From: Synchiropus splendidus
Lineage: Eukaryota > Chordata > Actinopteri > Syngnathiformes > Callionymidae
Length of the DNA stretch: 64,000 nt
NCBI RefSeq assembly: GCF_027744825.2
Contig: NC_071345.1
Location: forward strand, 3,049,501 to 3,113,500
Reading direction: 5' to 3'
Shown piece by piece: positions 38,701-49,714 of this stretch. Position 1 is the first letter of the stretch. Every line of letters begins with the position of its first letter. A model generated the notes under the pieces. That model had not been told where the DNA came from, made no database searches, and was given only the letters and a program-made list of their open reading frames with translations. The position numbers were made by a program, and so were the translations under genes.

Positions 38701-41302
38701 CTCGGCACAAGGAAACCTCATATCAACTCGGCAATGATTAATTCCAGGGTTGACTTTTTGCGTTTTTTTTTTAACACTCAAAGCGAATGCACACGGAGCA
38801 ATCTGCAGGCAATTTGGAGGCATCGCTACAACCCAACTGAGGGTCTCGCCAGTGTGGGAGGAAACTGCCGCACCGTGAGGGATCTAATAGCTGGCACAGA
38901 ACGACTTTCGGGGACAGGAACTTGAAGATGACAGTCAGTTGAACTTCTTACGCAATCGAGTTCTTCAAATCTATCTTTTCATCTTCTACAATCAGTTTTA
39001 TTTATTCCCCTCTGTGTGTTACAGAAATAAAGACTCCGTTTGTCCTGTGGTGTTTTCTGTACTGCGCAGGGATTTCGAGGTCACCAAGCGAAGAGGTTGA
39101 AGCCAAAACATTGAGGTGGCGCAACAGAGAGGGATGAATCTGTTGTTGTTTATAGAACTTCTCCGTATTAGTCAGGCGCCTTTGGGAACTCGCCTCGTCT
39201 CTGCGCGCACAGCCACCATCTTTCTTCCCATTACCTCCTCCCTGGGTTCCACTTCTCAGACCGCAAATCCTATTTTTATTTCCTTCTTCCGCTACGACTT
39301 GAGATATGAGCCATGTGACTCACGACTCACGTTAGAGAGCACCCTCCTCGGAACATAACCCACTGAAGTGCACTGCGTTTCATCTCAGTCATGGCGTCAC
39401 TGTTTTTAATGATTGATTGACGTTTGGCCTTTGCTTTTGTTCACAAATTGTGGACTTGAACTACACGTTTTTGTCTGGTGGATTTGGGGGTGTTGACATG
39501 TTGACGGCTTCAGACCTGAAGGTGAAGCAACAGGACCAGGGAGTTGGTCAAACAAGACATGTTTTCAGATATCCAACTGGAACACTAATTTAAGAAGGTC
39601 AACTTACAGGCTTTATGCAGATTTCTCCATTGCGTCCTTTGAAGATCCAAATAACCGTCCATGCACATCCAGGACAAGGACATTCAGCTCTTTGTTTGGA
39701 AGATCTTGAACTTTACTGGACTGCAATATGCTGCTCACAACCAAAAAAAAACTGCAGAGCCAGTTGGGGACCTGTCCATGTGTCTGCCCTTGACCTCCTT
39801 CCACGACTTTCCAGGTCATGTCTGGATACAAGCGAGTAAAAACAATTTACCTCACCATTATATTTGCTGTTCTTTTCGTCAGGGTTACTGTGAACGCTTT
39901 GAAATTTGATCTTTCTATCTCTCATATTGCCTCCTTGTGGCACCGGTGGGCTTCAGGGTGACCTCTGAGTCGTCAGCCAAAGTTTGGTTGGGTTTTAATA
40001 CGGCTTTGGTTTTTCCTCATCGTTGTGAAAACCATCCACTCACTTTAAATTTAATATCGGATGAGTGAGCTCTGTAGGCTCCGGAGACTGTTGTCGAGTC
40101 ACTGGTCCTCGTCAATCTTTGCTTCCTTGCCTTGATGGGAATAGGAGATGAGGACGATTTCTCTCAGCGCCGTCCTTTGTGACTGGCGTTCCCTAACTGT
40201 CGACGTTAACCTCAGACACATCCTTCGTCTGTCTGATCTCACTGCAGTGTCATTTCTGGTTTCCTCTCTTTACTTGGCTGCCAGCGCTGTCACACTCACT
40301 GTAATTCATTCTTCGCATTGAGGAGTCCACTCTTTAGGTTTTCGTGGCAGCCGGTCGTCACTTTCGGGCCGTCAACAGTCGTAGCCATGACGGAGCTCAA
40401 CTTTTAACCCGCTGATGCTACAGGGCGTGGCCTGTCGCGGAGACGCTTGCTCTGTGTTCCTGGTGTTGCCAGCTACACCAGCACCACCACCTGACTTCTG
40501 TTGTCCAAATGGGACTGTGGTCAGGCATTCCCAGCAAATGTTCGACATGTATTTCAGGTAAACCTCATTATTTATTTATCTTCCCACTGAAATGCAACCC
40601 TGCTATCTTCCTCCTCCAGTCGTCACGGAACTTCAAACGCAACGCGAGTCCGACCACATCCAAGGCCGTTTCAAAGGCCCGAACCAAATCCATATCCAAA
40701 GGATCTGAGCTGCTCACATTAGCCGTCACTGATGATTCCTGATAAAATCCCTCAAACGAGCGCAGTCTCTTTTCTCCCAGCCCTTTATCCGCTCCTCATT
40801 TTCTCCTGGCGTCCAATCACTCATCAGAAAGTGACTGAATGAAGTTTGGCACTCGGTATACAGGGTCAGCGCCGACCCCTCAGCCATCGCTCACCGCCCC
40901 CCACGTCACTAGCTCATCTGTGGCACCCCGGGCCGTGAAAGGTCAGCTGTCATTTAGATTTATTCGGAGGAAGGGAAATTGGATCAGACAGGTTTTGTGT
41001 GTGAATCCATGTGTGACTAGTGCGGCTACGCAGGTTGAAGGTAACTGGGTTCATTGACTGAGAAGTCTTTAATTTTTAATCACCTGGTTTTTGACTTTGT
41101 TGTTCTGTTGTTTATGCAGGCGTTCACATGAATAAAAACAAAGATTTCGACAGCATGTCGAGCTGAAACAAGGATTTGTAATGTCAGGAATTTTGATTGA
41201 CAAGTTCAATGTCCTGAACAGAGACTTGTTGAGTTTGAGAATTTATTTGTTTTCATGACTACTCACTCTGTCTATCCGTCTATTTCCTGTACTCTTTTCT
41301 AA

Positions 41303-41520
41303 GGCTGCAAATAACAAATATTCTGATAGTCAACTAATCGGTACACGATGTGTATGGGTTCATGAACGCGCCAACATGGCTGATTGTGGTGTAAATGGAA
41401 TATATAGAAATGTAAATAAAATGTTGTCAAGGTTTGTTTGGTGTTAAAGGCTGTTTGGAATCCTTGTGGTGTGAAAGGTATGTTTCCTTTGATGTGTCCT
41501 TTGGGAAATGGTTTGATGTT
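41303..41520 (+). mobile_element. hAT-like fragment, same family as the 31.3-kb copy
   Basis: It begins GGCTGCAAATAACAAATATT, then CTGATAGTCAACTAATCG, and contains the identical 19-mer GTGTCCTTTGGGAAATGGT (41494-41512) found in inverse orientation at 31399-31417. The far terminal repeat is not recognisable, so the right boundary is a minimum. Confidence 0.55.
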
Positions 41521-44500
41521 TTCAACGTTTTGGGTTGCAGTGGTCCCTGAGCCTCAGTGCATTGTGCTGTGTCATGTGTTGTTGCTGAGGCCAGTCGAGG
41601 AGGCAGCAGCCATAATAAGGCAGCTCATTTCTACCAGTTGTACCTCAATCTTGTTCTAAAGATTGGAATTAGCATAGTGAAAACGACCGTTGCTATGGAG
41701 CGTCGATGTTTGTGTTTGAGTGTTGCTGTGTTGATATAGCTACAGTAGCAGATGATGATGTCAACATCAGGAGAGACAGTCAGTTTGCTTCTTTGAGCCC
41801 ATATTTATGATCTAACTGAACTTTGATATTATATTCTAGACACACAGTATAGTAGCATTAGCATAGCATCAAGCATCAGGACACGTTTTATAGCACTCTT
41901 GTGCGTGGCTCATAATGTTTATTGTACAAATCCACTTATCATAGTGAAGATCAGTGTTTGATCAGGTCAACGTTTGAAGCTACAGTATGTCACTGGTGAT
42001 TCCTGCACAAGTGCTGACACGGCTGCCTGTGACACGTATTAACAGCCGGTCACAGACTGTAGATCTGTGTCTGATGGCGATGGCGGTGGTCGAGGCTGCT
42101 GCACTGGCTTTTCTCTGAGGATTGTTTTTCAGCTGTGTACAATGGAAATGATTGACTCTGAAAGGTCCAGTTCTTAACATCCATCTCAGACGCTCAAACA
42201 CATTCTTGTCCTCTTGTCCCTGGCATGATGCAGTGCTCTCTTCCCTTCTCTCAAACACACACACACACAGACGTCGCACTACCAGTTCATCACCCACAGT
42301 GACACGCTGAATTTACAATGTCGTCCTTGACCAAGTCTAGGCCTTGAAATCCACCTCCGCTCGTCAGGAGACGGATCGGGCTGACAGCTGAGTCCCCCCC
42401 CCGCCCAGGTCAGACTTTTTATTTGGACATGAAAAGTCATAAAAGGAGGGGAAGGAGAGCTGCTGTTCATCATATGTCCACTCGAGTAATTAAAAGCCTG
42501 TTTGCATTAAGCAAAGATACAAACCTGCCACGTCACGGCCCCATCCTGCGCCAGCGTTATGCGCGTGACGCTGCCAGGGTAAAATCCCACAGTCAGCGTA
42601 TTCTCCACGGAGATAACCTTGAAGGAGAGGCTGCATGCTTAACTCAGATCCTGAATGCCAGGCGGCAGTTTGCTCAGCGGTTGTGCATCTGTAACTTGGA
42701 AGACCTTTCTGCGCTTTGAAATCTAATCCAAAAGATGCATTGAGGCGAGCTATGGTTGGGAAAAGTGGACTTTGAGTCCTATACTGACGCTGAAGGCAGT
42801 CTTAAGCATTGCTTGTTGACGCATTAGGTTTTCAACTGAAACACGTTCCACCTTCCGCAGCATGTCCGGACGCCATATGCGGTGCAACACGTAAAAGCAA
42901 GGTGGAGGTTGGAGTAAGGTTAGATATGGGATGTTGCTCTTTTCATTCGTGGTGTAACAACATTTCAATTGCTATCTAAAGCCCTTCAAACTGCTGTGCG
43001 TTTCAGTCACGGTGACTTCCAGGCAGCCGTCAGTAAGGAGTAGGGCCACATCAGGGGTTGTATATGGCAAGTGTCACCCAATGTAAAAAACAGAAAAAGA
43101 AAAACATTTCTAAATTCAGTGTTTATTCCTGCATTTAAACATCCATGCATCAACATGCAATGCGGATGGCTGCCTCTGGCGTCTCTATAGGACGCATACA
43201 TCCACTTCCCAACGTCAACATAGTACATCATGGGAGTGACTGAACACTCTCTAAGTCTCGATCCCCCCCATCTTCTGCTGATCCAGGGAATGCTGTTCAT
43301 CTGAACCCTGCAGATCCGACCTCGATGGGCGCACAGAGAACGTTGCCCCTGCGATTGTGTCCTCGCAGCATATCATGAACTCCAAGAGGCTGAGCTGCTG
43401 GCAGGCTTCTGAGGTCTTGTCCAAGTCTGGTGTAGCTATGTTTTGACTGAAGCGTGAGCCAACATCTAACCAATTTTCAGGTTTGATTCTGAGAGGTGTG
43501 ATCCATGCAGATGCTGCTGACTGCTCCCCATGGGAATCAAAGACAGACGGTGTTGCTTACCACGGCTGACCTCCAAATTATACCGTCCTTATAATTAAAC
43601 ACAAACTCGATAACAACCTCAGAGGTCTAATTAGGAACCGCATTTATCAAGATTATTGTTGGTGTTGTATTAGCGCTTCTTCATGGTCAGAAAACTGAGA
43701 AAGTTCTTCTCTGAAGGCTCTTTTCATGTCATCGTCAGCCCTATCTTTATGGACTTGTTGGCCTTGCCGCCTCCCCCCCTCTCATAACTAGTTTGCTGTG
43801 TGGAATTTCAACTTTCCTGACTTGGGCTTCCCACCCGCCATTTAGCCAAACTTAATGGACTCCTGCACAATCTGCCTAGAAATGTTTGGGAGTAAACAAC
43901 ATCTCATGAAATATTCAGCGCACTCTGATGTGCGACTGTGTGTGTGTGTATGTCGGTACATGTGTGTGAATGTGCAGTCAGCTCTACCTGCCAGTGACTC
44001 CCTCGCCCACTCATGGGAATCCACACGCATACAAACTAGCTGGGAGGCTCGGCTATAGCAAGACGGTGGCTCTGTGTCTGAGAAACTCTGTGAGCATATT
44101 CAAACTGAATTGTTGGGAGAAATCAGAAGAAATGTAATCATGCGTTTTGTTTGGGGGAATGGCAGGAAACAGGGCAACAAATGTATCGAGTCGTCTTCCT
44201 GAAATATTTATCCTGCTGTGTTGGAAAAATGTTTGTACTCGGCTGTTTGCTTGACAGCCTGCTCCAACTCTGCAAGTCTCCTCGGCTAATTTGGACCTTT
44301 GATAGGTGCGAGGACCGCCAGTCCTAGCTCTGAGCTGTCGTCAAATCAAATATTGTGTCCCCAGATGTTCTCAATTTAAGCCAGAAACAGAAATACATTT
44401 GTCAATGTGCATAAAGAAATTCTGAAAATTTCACTTAGACAGAAAGTGTGTGCTCAACTCAGAGAAAGTTCCCACCCACTCTTTTCGAGACTTTGCTGGT

Positions 44501-46897
44501 CCCAGAACTGCCCTGCTCGTTGAGGTCCCCCCCTGTAGGGTCGCCCGCGGCGACAACTTTCAGCAGCAGGAGAGACACCCACACACATACTGACTATATG
44601 GATGACGTTTGCATCCCCGAGTGCCGCGCTCATGTTTGCGTAATGGTCCCAGGCTGAGCTTGATGCATAATTCAGCGGTGGACTTGATCACAGCGCTTAT
44701 TGCCCGGAGACCAGATCCTTCTGATAGATGACCTCTGCTGCAGCGGGACCAGCGGAGAAGATTTACAGGAGGATGGAAAACGGTTCATCTCTGCTGACCC
44801 CTGGAGGCGTGAGTCTGCGGTGGAGGAGGGGGTGGCTCTCCGCCCACAGGTCGTGTACTCCTCCAGACTTAACCTTCTTCAAAGACCCCTTCGTTCGGTC
44901 CACCTGGAGCAAGGCGAATAGATGATTTGATCGATAAGTTAGTTATTCAGCGACCTCCTGGTCAACAACCTTGTAACATGAACATCTTTTAACCATGGCA
45001 GCAATCGTGCTGTACTCATGATAGCTCTGATGAGGATCATCTTCAGAGCCGTAAAGTTGCATTTCATTCTCCGAAAAGAGAAAATCTGTCTTCCGTATCA
45101 ACAGTTGTGTGTGTCCTTTTTAACACACACTTAAATAAGAGTGTGTTACCATGGTAACCACTCAACAGCTCATCTGTAAAGGGCACTCGAACAACAGATG
45201 GATAATAAATGATAATTACGCGTTTAAATGAATCCTTCAGCACGTGTCCCCAGAAATCGGAGTGTGTGGCTGTGGCTGTGGCTGTGTTTATATGTATATA
45301 TATTTCCTTCTCTTTGTGCACCTCGGCCAGTATCTCTGTCATTATCTGGCTGTGTTTCCATGTTTGTCTAGGTATGCCTCCATTATTTAGTGCCACAATT
45401 CTCTCAACTTTCCCACACATCACTCCAGGCTGATGTCTGTCTCGCACCCTGTTTGCCTGGATATACTTTATGTTTTCATATCTTCGTTCTTGTGTGCGTC
45501 TGCATGTTTGCTAGTGTGTTAATAGGTGGATCTTTATGATTCTGTCTGTCACCTTTCTTTGTGTATATCAAGCAAGGGTGCCTGGATATGTCTCCATGTT
45601 TGTCTCTATATAACTCCTCATTTGTGTTACCATGCTAATTTGGATTTGGGTTTTTACCTATTTATACATATTAGCATCATGGTTTTCCCCAGCGCTTTAG
45701 CAGCATAGAGGCCCTCTACACTGGGATTTTCCGCTGTTTTTATCAACCTGTAGTTGAGTGACTCACAGTGTCAGCGCTACCTTTCAGTAGACCATTGCTC
45801 TCTGTTGTCGCCCCATCAGCCCTCGTCGTCGCCGTACCCCTCCACTCCTTCAAAGACACCCCCTACGCTGGGAAAGTTTGAGAGCTGTGTCAGCCTCCAT
45901 TTTTACCGCTTAATCTGCATGTTTTCCTCAGCGTTTATCTTTCCGCGTGTGCGCTTCCTCGCACATGTCGATAGAAGTCTCTGGTTAAAGTATTGAGGAT
46001 AAAAGGCTCCACTGCTCTATATGGAGAACTCATCTATAATCCCACCGTCAGCGAGTCTGTCCAGCTTTGAAATGATTGTGCCACTCACATTTATTTATAT
46101 ATTTCTCCGGCATTATTATAATTTCCATTATTTATATCGCTTCACGCCGCCTGCAGGGCAGATGTGAGTGGTCCGAGGAACGCTCCGCTGCCGGACTAGG
46201 CCGGCAGATCGTCATCAGCCGAATACATTTGCAGATAATTTCCTTTTTAATCGACAGTCTGCTGACACAAGTGTTGGACGGGAGTCTGGTGGCAGAGTCT
46301 GAAGCTACCGTATCTTCTGACGAGTCACCGCCGACAGGGTCAAGAGAGAAGAGGAGGCTTCAGTCGTGTTCCAGTGTCACTCAGCAGAGTTGATGCGCAT
46401 TTTTCTTTTCGTAATTACTCACAGGGTTGTTTAAAGCTCTAAAACTCTATTTTCTTTTCGTACCTTGAGTCAAGTGCTCTTCTCTGGAGCCTGATTACGG
46501 TTGCAAAATGATTTAAACAAGCTTAAAAACAACAGAAGTTGGAGGGTGAAGTATGGAAGGCCGGATGATCCGGTCGAGTTCAAAGGTCAGCCCTACATCT
46601 TTACACATTTCAGACAAACCCTTTACAACCCCCTATCTTTCCCCTGCTCCACCTGACTATGGGCTGTTCAGAGTTCTCATGTAGTAGCACAAAATATTTC
46701 ATTTTCATAAGTAAAGCAAGAAGCAGACGTCATTGGACAGACATGACCCATCAAATTAACTCTGTTAAACCAATTTGACTGGAAAAGTCAGAGTCCTGTT
46801 CGACAGGCAGTGACCGAGTGCTTCGTGTTGACAAAAACGCTGGAATTTTCCCATGCTGTCCCATGTTGGGACAACGCGAGCCAAGAAGGTGAAACAC

Positions 46898-46914
46898 CAG
46901 CTAGGTGGCGCCTC
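46898..46914 (+). promoter_or_regulatory. candidate CTCF-binding site upstream of fut8
   Basis: The sequence CAGCTAGGTGGCGCCTC contains the core AGGTGGCGC (46903-46911), the best-conserved part of the CTCF motif, with a C and a pyrimidine at the expected upstream positions and two mismatches there. It sits 2.3 kb upstream of the probable start-codon exon. Occupancy cannot be judged from sequence. Confidence 0.35.
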
Positions 46915-49203
46915 TGCTGCAGAACCGCTGGGGAGAGCCTGAAAAAAGATGAAGCGAAGGAATCCTGCCTGTAAAGTGTGTCGCTTGTTGATGATGTCGT
47001 GCTGTGCATGGTTCATAGCCTTTAAAACAGAATGGTACAGAAGGCTTGAGGACACCTCTTCCCTTGTCGTTCCTGTATAAAAAGGAGGGACCACAAAGTT
47101 GTAGTGCTTCAGTATGTCTGTTCCACTGCGCAAACCTGTACTCGGAGTACAATTCCTCGTGGAACATGATGAGAATCGTTAGAAGTCTTGAAAGTTGAGC
47201 TTTCTTGAGGTATTTCTGTTTTTGTAATTTGTTACGTCCGTGGCATCTTGTAGGGTCTATCAACTCTGTAATATATGAGTAGATTCCAGGAAGTCCTCTC
47301 ACATATGGCGGTTCTGTTGTGGATTTTAAGACAAAAAAAATATAAAATGACTTCACAGAAAGTTGCTAATGATTCCTCCTTGACCTGCAGTAGAGTTGAT
47401 AGAACCAGTCCAAGGGTCGACTTCGGCCCCAGGCCCTTAATTCGCCGGTGCAGAGCTTCCCGTTCGCCGCTGCTACTTTCCATAATCAAAAACCAGCTCA
47501 GCACATTCTGGTCCTGCATGCATAATGAGCGCGCATCCTTTTGTCAGCTCCGGTTAGTCGCACCAGCCCAGAGACAGAACCGTCCGCCTGTGTTCCGGGG
47601 AGCCGTTTAATAAGAAATGAAGGGGAATCGTTTGCACCTTTGTTGCTCTGACACACATTTGTGTTGCTCCGCATGATCGGGCTCCTCGGAGTGACAGCCG
47701 GGTGTGTTTGTCTTCTAGATATCTCCAAGCGTCCCGCGGTAAACATGGCGAGAGAGTTAACCTACTTCTCCTACTCCGGCGGCGACAGACTCCTGCTGCC
47801 TGGTTCGCACGCACACCAACTGGAGCACTCCACTTCTGCTTAGACAAATCATTTTTATCAATCGAGCTGCAGAGTCAGTGCAGCATCACTCGCTCTCTGT
47901 TGCCATTAAGTATTTTAAGCACACTAGCTCACCTGCCAGTCTTCATCCCGTCAGGCAGCGAGTCTCACTCTTGCTCCGTCGGGACAGTTGACAGCGAAGG
48001 TTGCTTTACCATCTCCATCTCCCCCACTGCTTCTGGATGAAGGGAATGAGATGATCCAGGGATTTTTCGCTCCCTTCGCTCCACTGAGCTCATCTCATCA
48101 CCTTGACAATGTCGCATTTGGTCACGGAGCCTCTGGGTCGGGGTCGGTCGAGGAGAAGGGAAGGAACGTTGCTTGAGACGTTTCATCTGAAGAGGTCCGT
48201 CGCTCAGTGAGACGAAAACAGCTTCATGGCTTTCCTGACTCTGATGTGTGTGCTAGTTCTTCATGCTGACCCACAAACTGGCTAATATAGTTTCTTCATC
48301 ACCCTCTGAAGTCTCCTGTGGAGAAAAGCTCTGGTGACACCGGATTATTCGGTCTCCGTCTCAGGACAGTCAGGACGTTTCAGCTCACTGAGGAGTCGTC
48401 TGGAGTTTGCGGCTAGCTTGCTAGACTAGCTTATCATAGCAGAGTACCTTATGATAGAATCACTGAAGAAGAAGGAGAGGAGGACGGCAACTGACACACT
48501 TTGTGGTTGTTGTAAATGAGGGCACGGTTATATTATACCATTGGAGTAAAGATGGGTTGAGCTCTGCAAAGATATCTTTGTGTTTTTTTCTACAAGAAAA
48601 CCAATAGTTCTGTTGCATTTTGACACTTTTGACACTTAAATTATGATTTTTTTTTTTTAGGTTCAATAGTTATTTAATTTACCACCGCTAACTGTACTTC
48701 CTTAATTTGCAAAAGCAAAAATACTCCTCACTTAGCGTATTGGTTTTGTTTTGGAAAACAAGTTGACCAAAGAATCCATGGCACATCCTTCTCCGCATTT
48801 TGTGTCTTGCAACTTGCAACTTGCAATGCAGTGAAGCCTTCTAATCACTTCTGCGTTGGAACAAGTAGCTCTGGAAGCAGTTGTGACAAAAATAAAATAT
48901 GTGGGTTTGCTGGTAGTGTGTGATGGAACATCTCCCGCCCTGACAAATCTGCAGCAGCAATAGTGGAGGGACCGCACATCACTGGCCAAACGCAAATTGC
49001 AGTGTCATGATAATCAATCGTGGAGTCTGCTGAGACGGTTCACATCAGGACGAGTCAGCAACTATTCGGCTGCCTCTCAGTCGGCCACGTTAGATGCTGC
49101 GGTTCTCTATGACACCGTTTTCGCACAAGAGTTCCACTCTGTCGAAAAGCCTGTTTCTTGTCAGCGTTTTCGGAGTAATAAGTGCTTTGCTTTGTTTTTA
49201 CAG

Positions 49204-49511
49204 GTTCGACTTGAATGAGAGGACAGCGTGGAGAAGGGGTCCACACAAGAAGACGCTCCGTCAGATGTCGGATCATGGTAGTGCCGCTCTAGCACCCATG
49301 GGAAAAGCTGGTTGATTGCTGGCCTTCTGTTCCACGTCCAGTACCTGCAACACACGAGCCCTCTTCAGCAGCACAGGAACATGCCCACGCCAGGGTTGGC
49401 GTCGTGCCACTTGTGGTGACGGATTGTTGAGTGCGTGAGTGTGCACGGACGGCAGGAAGGCCGCAGTGGACGGCGGGTGTGCACCAAGACGTATTGCCAG
49501 GCGGGAGAACC
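49204..49511 (+). other. fut8: probable 5' untranslated part of the fut8 start-codon exon, with upstream ORFs
   Basis: A pyrimidine-rich tract ending TTTGTTTTTACAG at 49203 is the best splice acceptor upstream of the ATG. If used, it gives a 308-base untranslated leader in this exon (511 bases in all). The leader would carry several short upstream ORFs: ATG at 49215 (25 codons, stop 49290-49292), ATG at 49265 (16 codons, stop 49313-49315) and ATG at 49381 (12 codons, stop 49417-49419). All end before the main start, so they could lower translation. The acceptor choice is inference. The real transcript start and any earlier untranslated exon were not identified. Confidence 0.45.
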
Positions 49512-49714
49512 ATGCGGCCCTGGGCGGGATCGTGGCGTTGGATTACCCTGGTGCTGCTGGCCTGGGGGACGCTCCTCTTCTACATCGGGGGTCACCTTGT
49601 GAGGGACAGCGAGCATCCGGAGAGGTCGAGCCGAGAACTCTCCAAGATCCTGGCCAAGCTGGAGCGGCTGAAGCAGCAGAATGAAGACCTTCGGCGCATG
49701 GCAGAGTCGCTCAG
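49512..49714 (+). CDS. fut8: fut8 coding exon 1: start codon, membrane anchor and first coiled coil
   Basis: The exon encodes residues 1-67 plus two bases of codon 68. The product begins [10 protein letters not shown], followed by a hydrophobic helix at about residues 10-30 ([17 protein letters not shown]), which fits the FUT8 signal anchor. Residues 41-67 form a leucine heptad (L43, I46, L50, L53, N57, L60, A64, L67), the start of the stem that mediates dimer contacts in this family. The ATG at 49512 has A at -3, and an in-frame TGA at 49428-49430 closes the frame upstream. No in-frame ATG lies between them, so the start is firm. The donor is CAG|GTTAGT at 49715, leaving codon 68 split after two bases. 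The match to vertebrate FUT8 across the membrane anchor and heptads is near-identical by eye, which makes this the most certain call in the window. Confidence 0.97.

Larger units (their letters stand above)
32001..40000. other. gene-poor flank, block 5
   Basis: No gene is supported. There is a terminal fragment of a dispersed repeat at 32690-32750 and a hAT-like element at 34983-35735. Possible regulatory DNA with repeated TTTATGG cores lies at 34190-34480. All ORFs are short and have no recognisable domains. Confidence 0.65.
40001..49203. other. region immediately upstream of the fut8 start exon
   Basis: No gene is supported, although the fut8 promoter and any first untranslated exon may lie here. 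A hAT-like fragment starts at 41303. Short CA/GT runs occur at 42256-42269 and 43940-43950, a GTGGCT repeat at 45264-45285 and a CTCF-like site at about 46898-46914. Moderately CpG-bearing sequence at 47400-47830 is one candidate promoter area, but no TATA box, initiator or donor-bounded exon could be fixed. Confidence 0.55.

Noticed and set aside
49431..49511. Apparent 27-residue N-terminal extension of fut8
   Set aside because: It begins with GTG, not ATG. The frame is closed by TGA at 49428-49430, and the conserved FUT8 start is the ATG at 49512.
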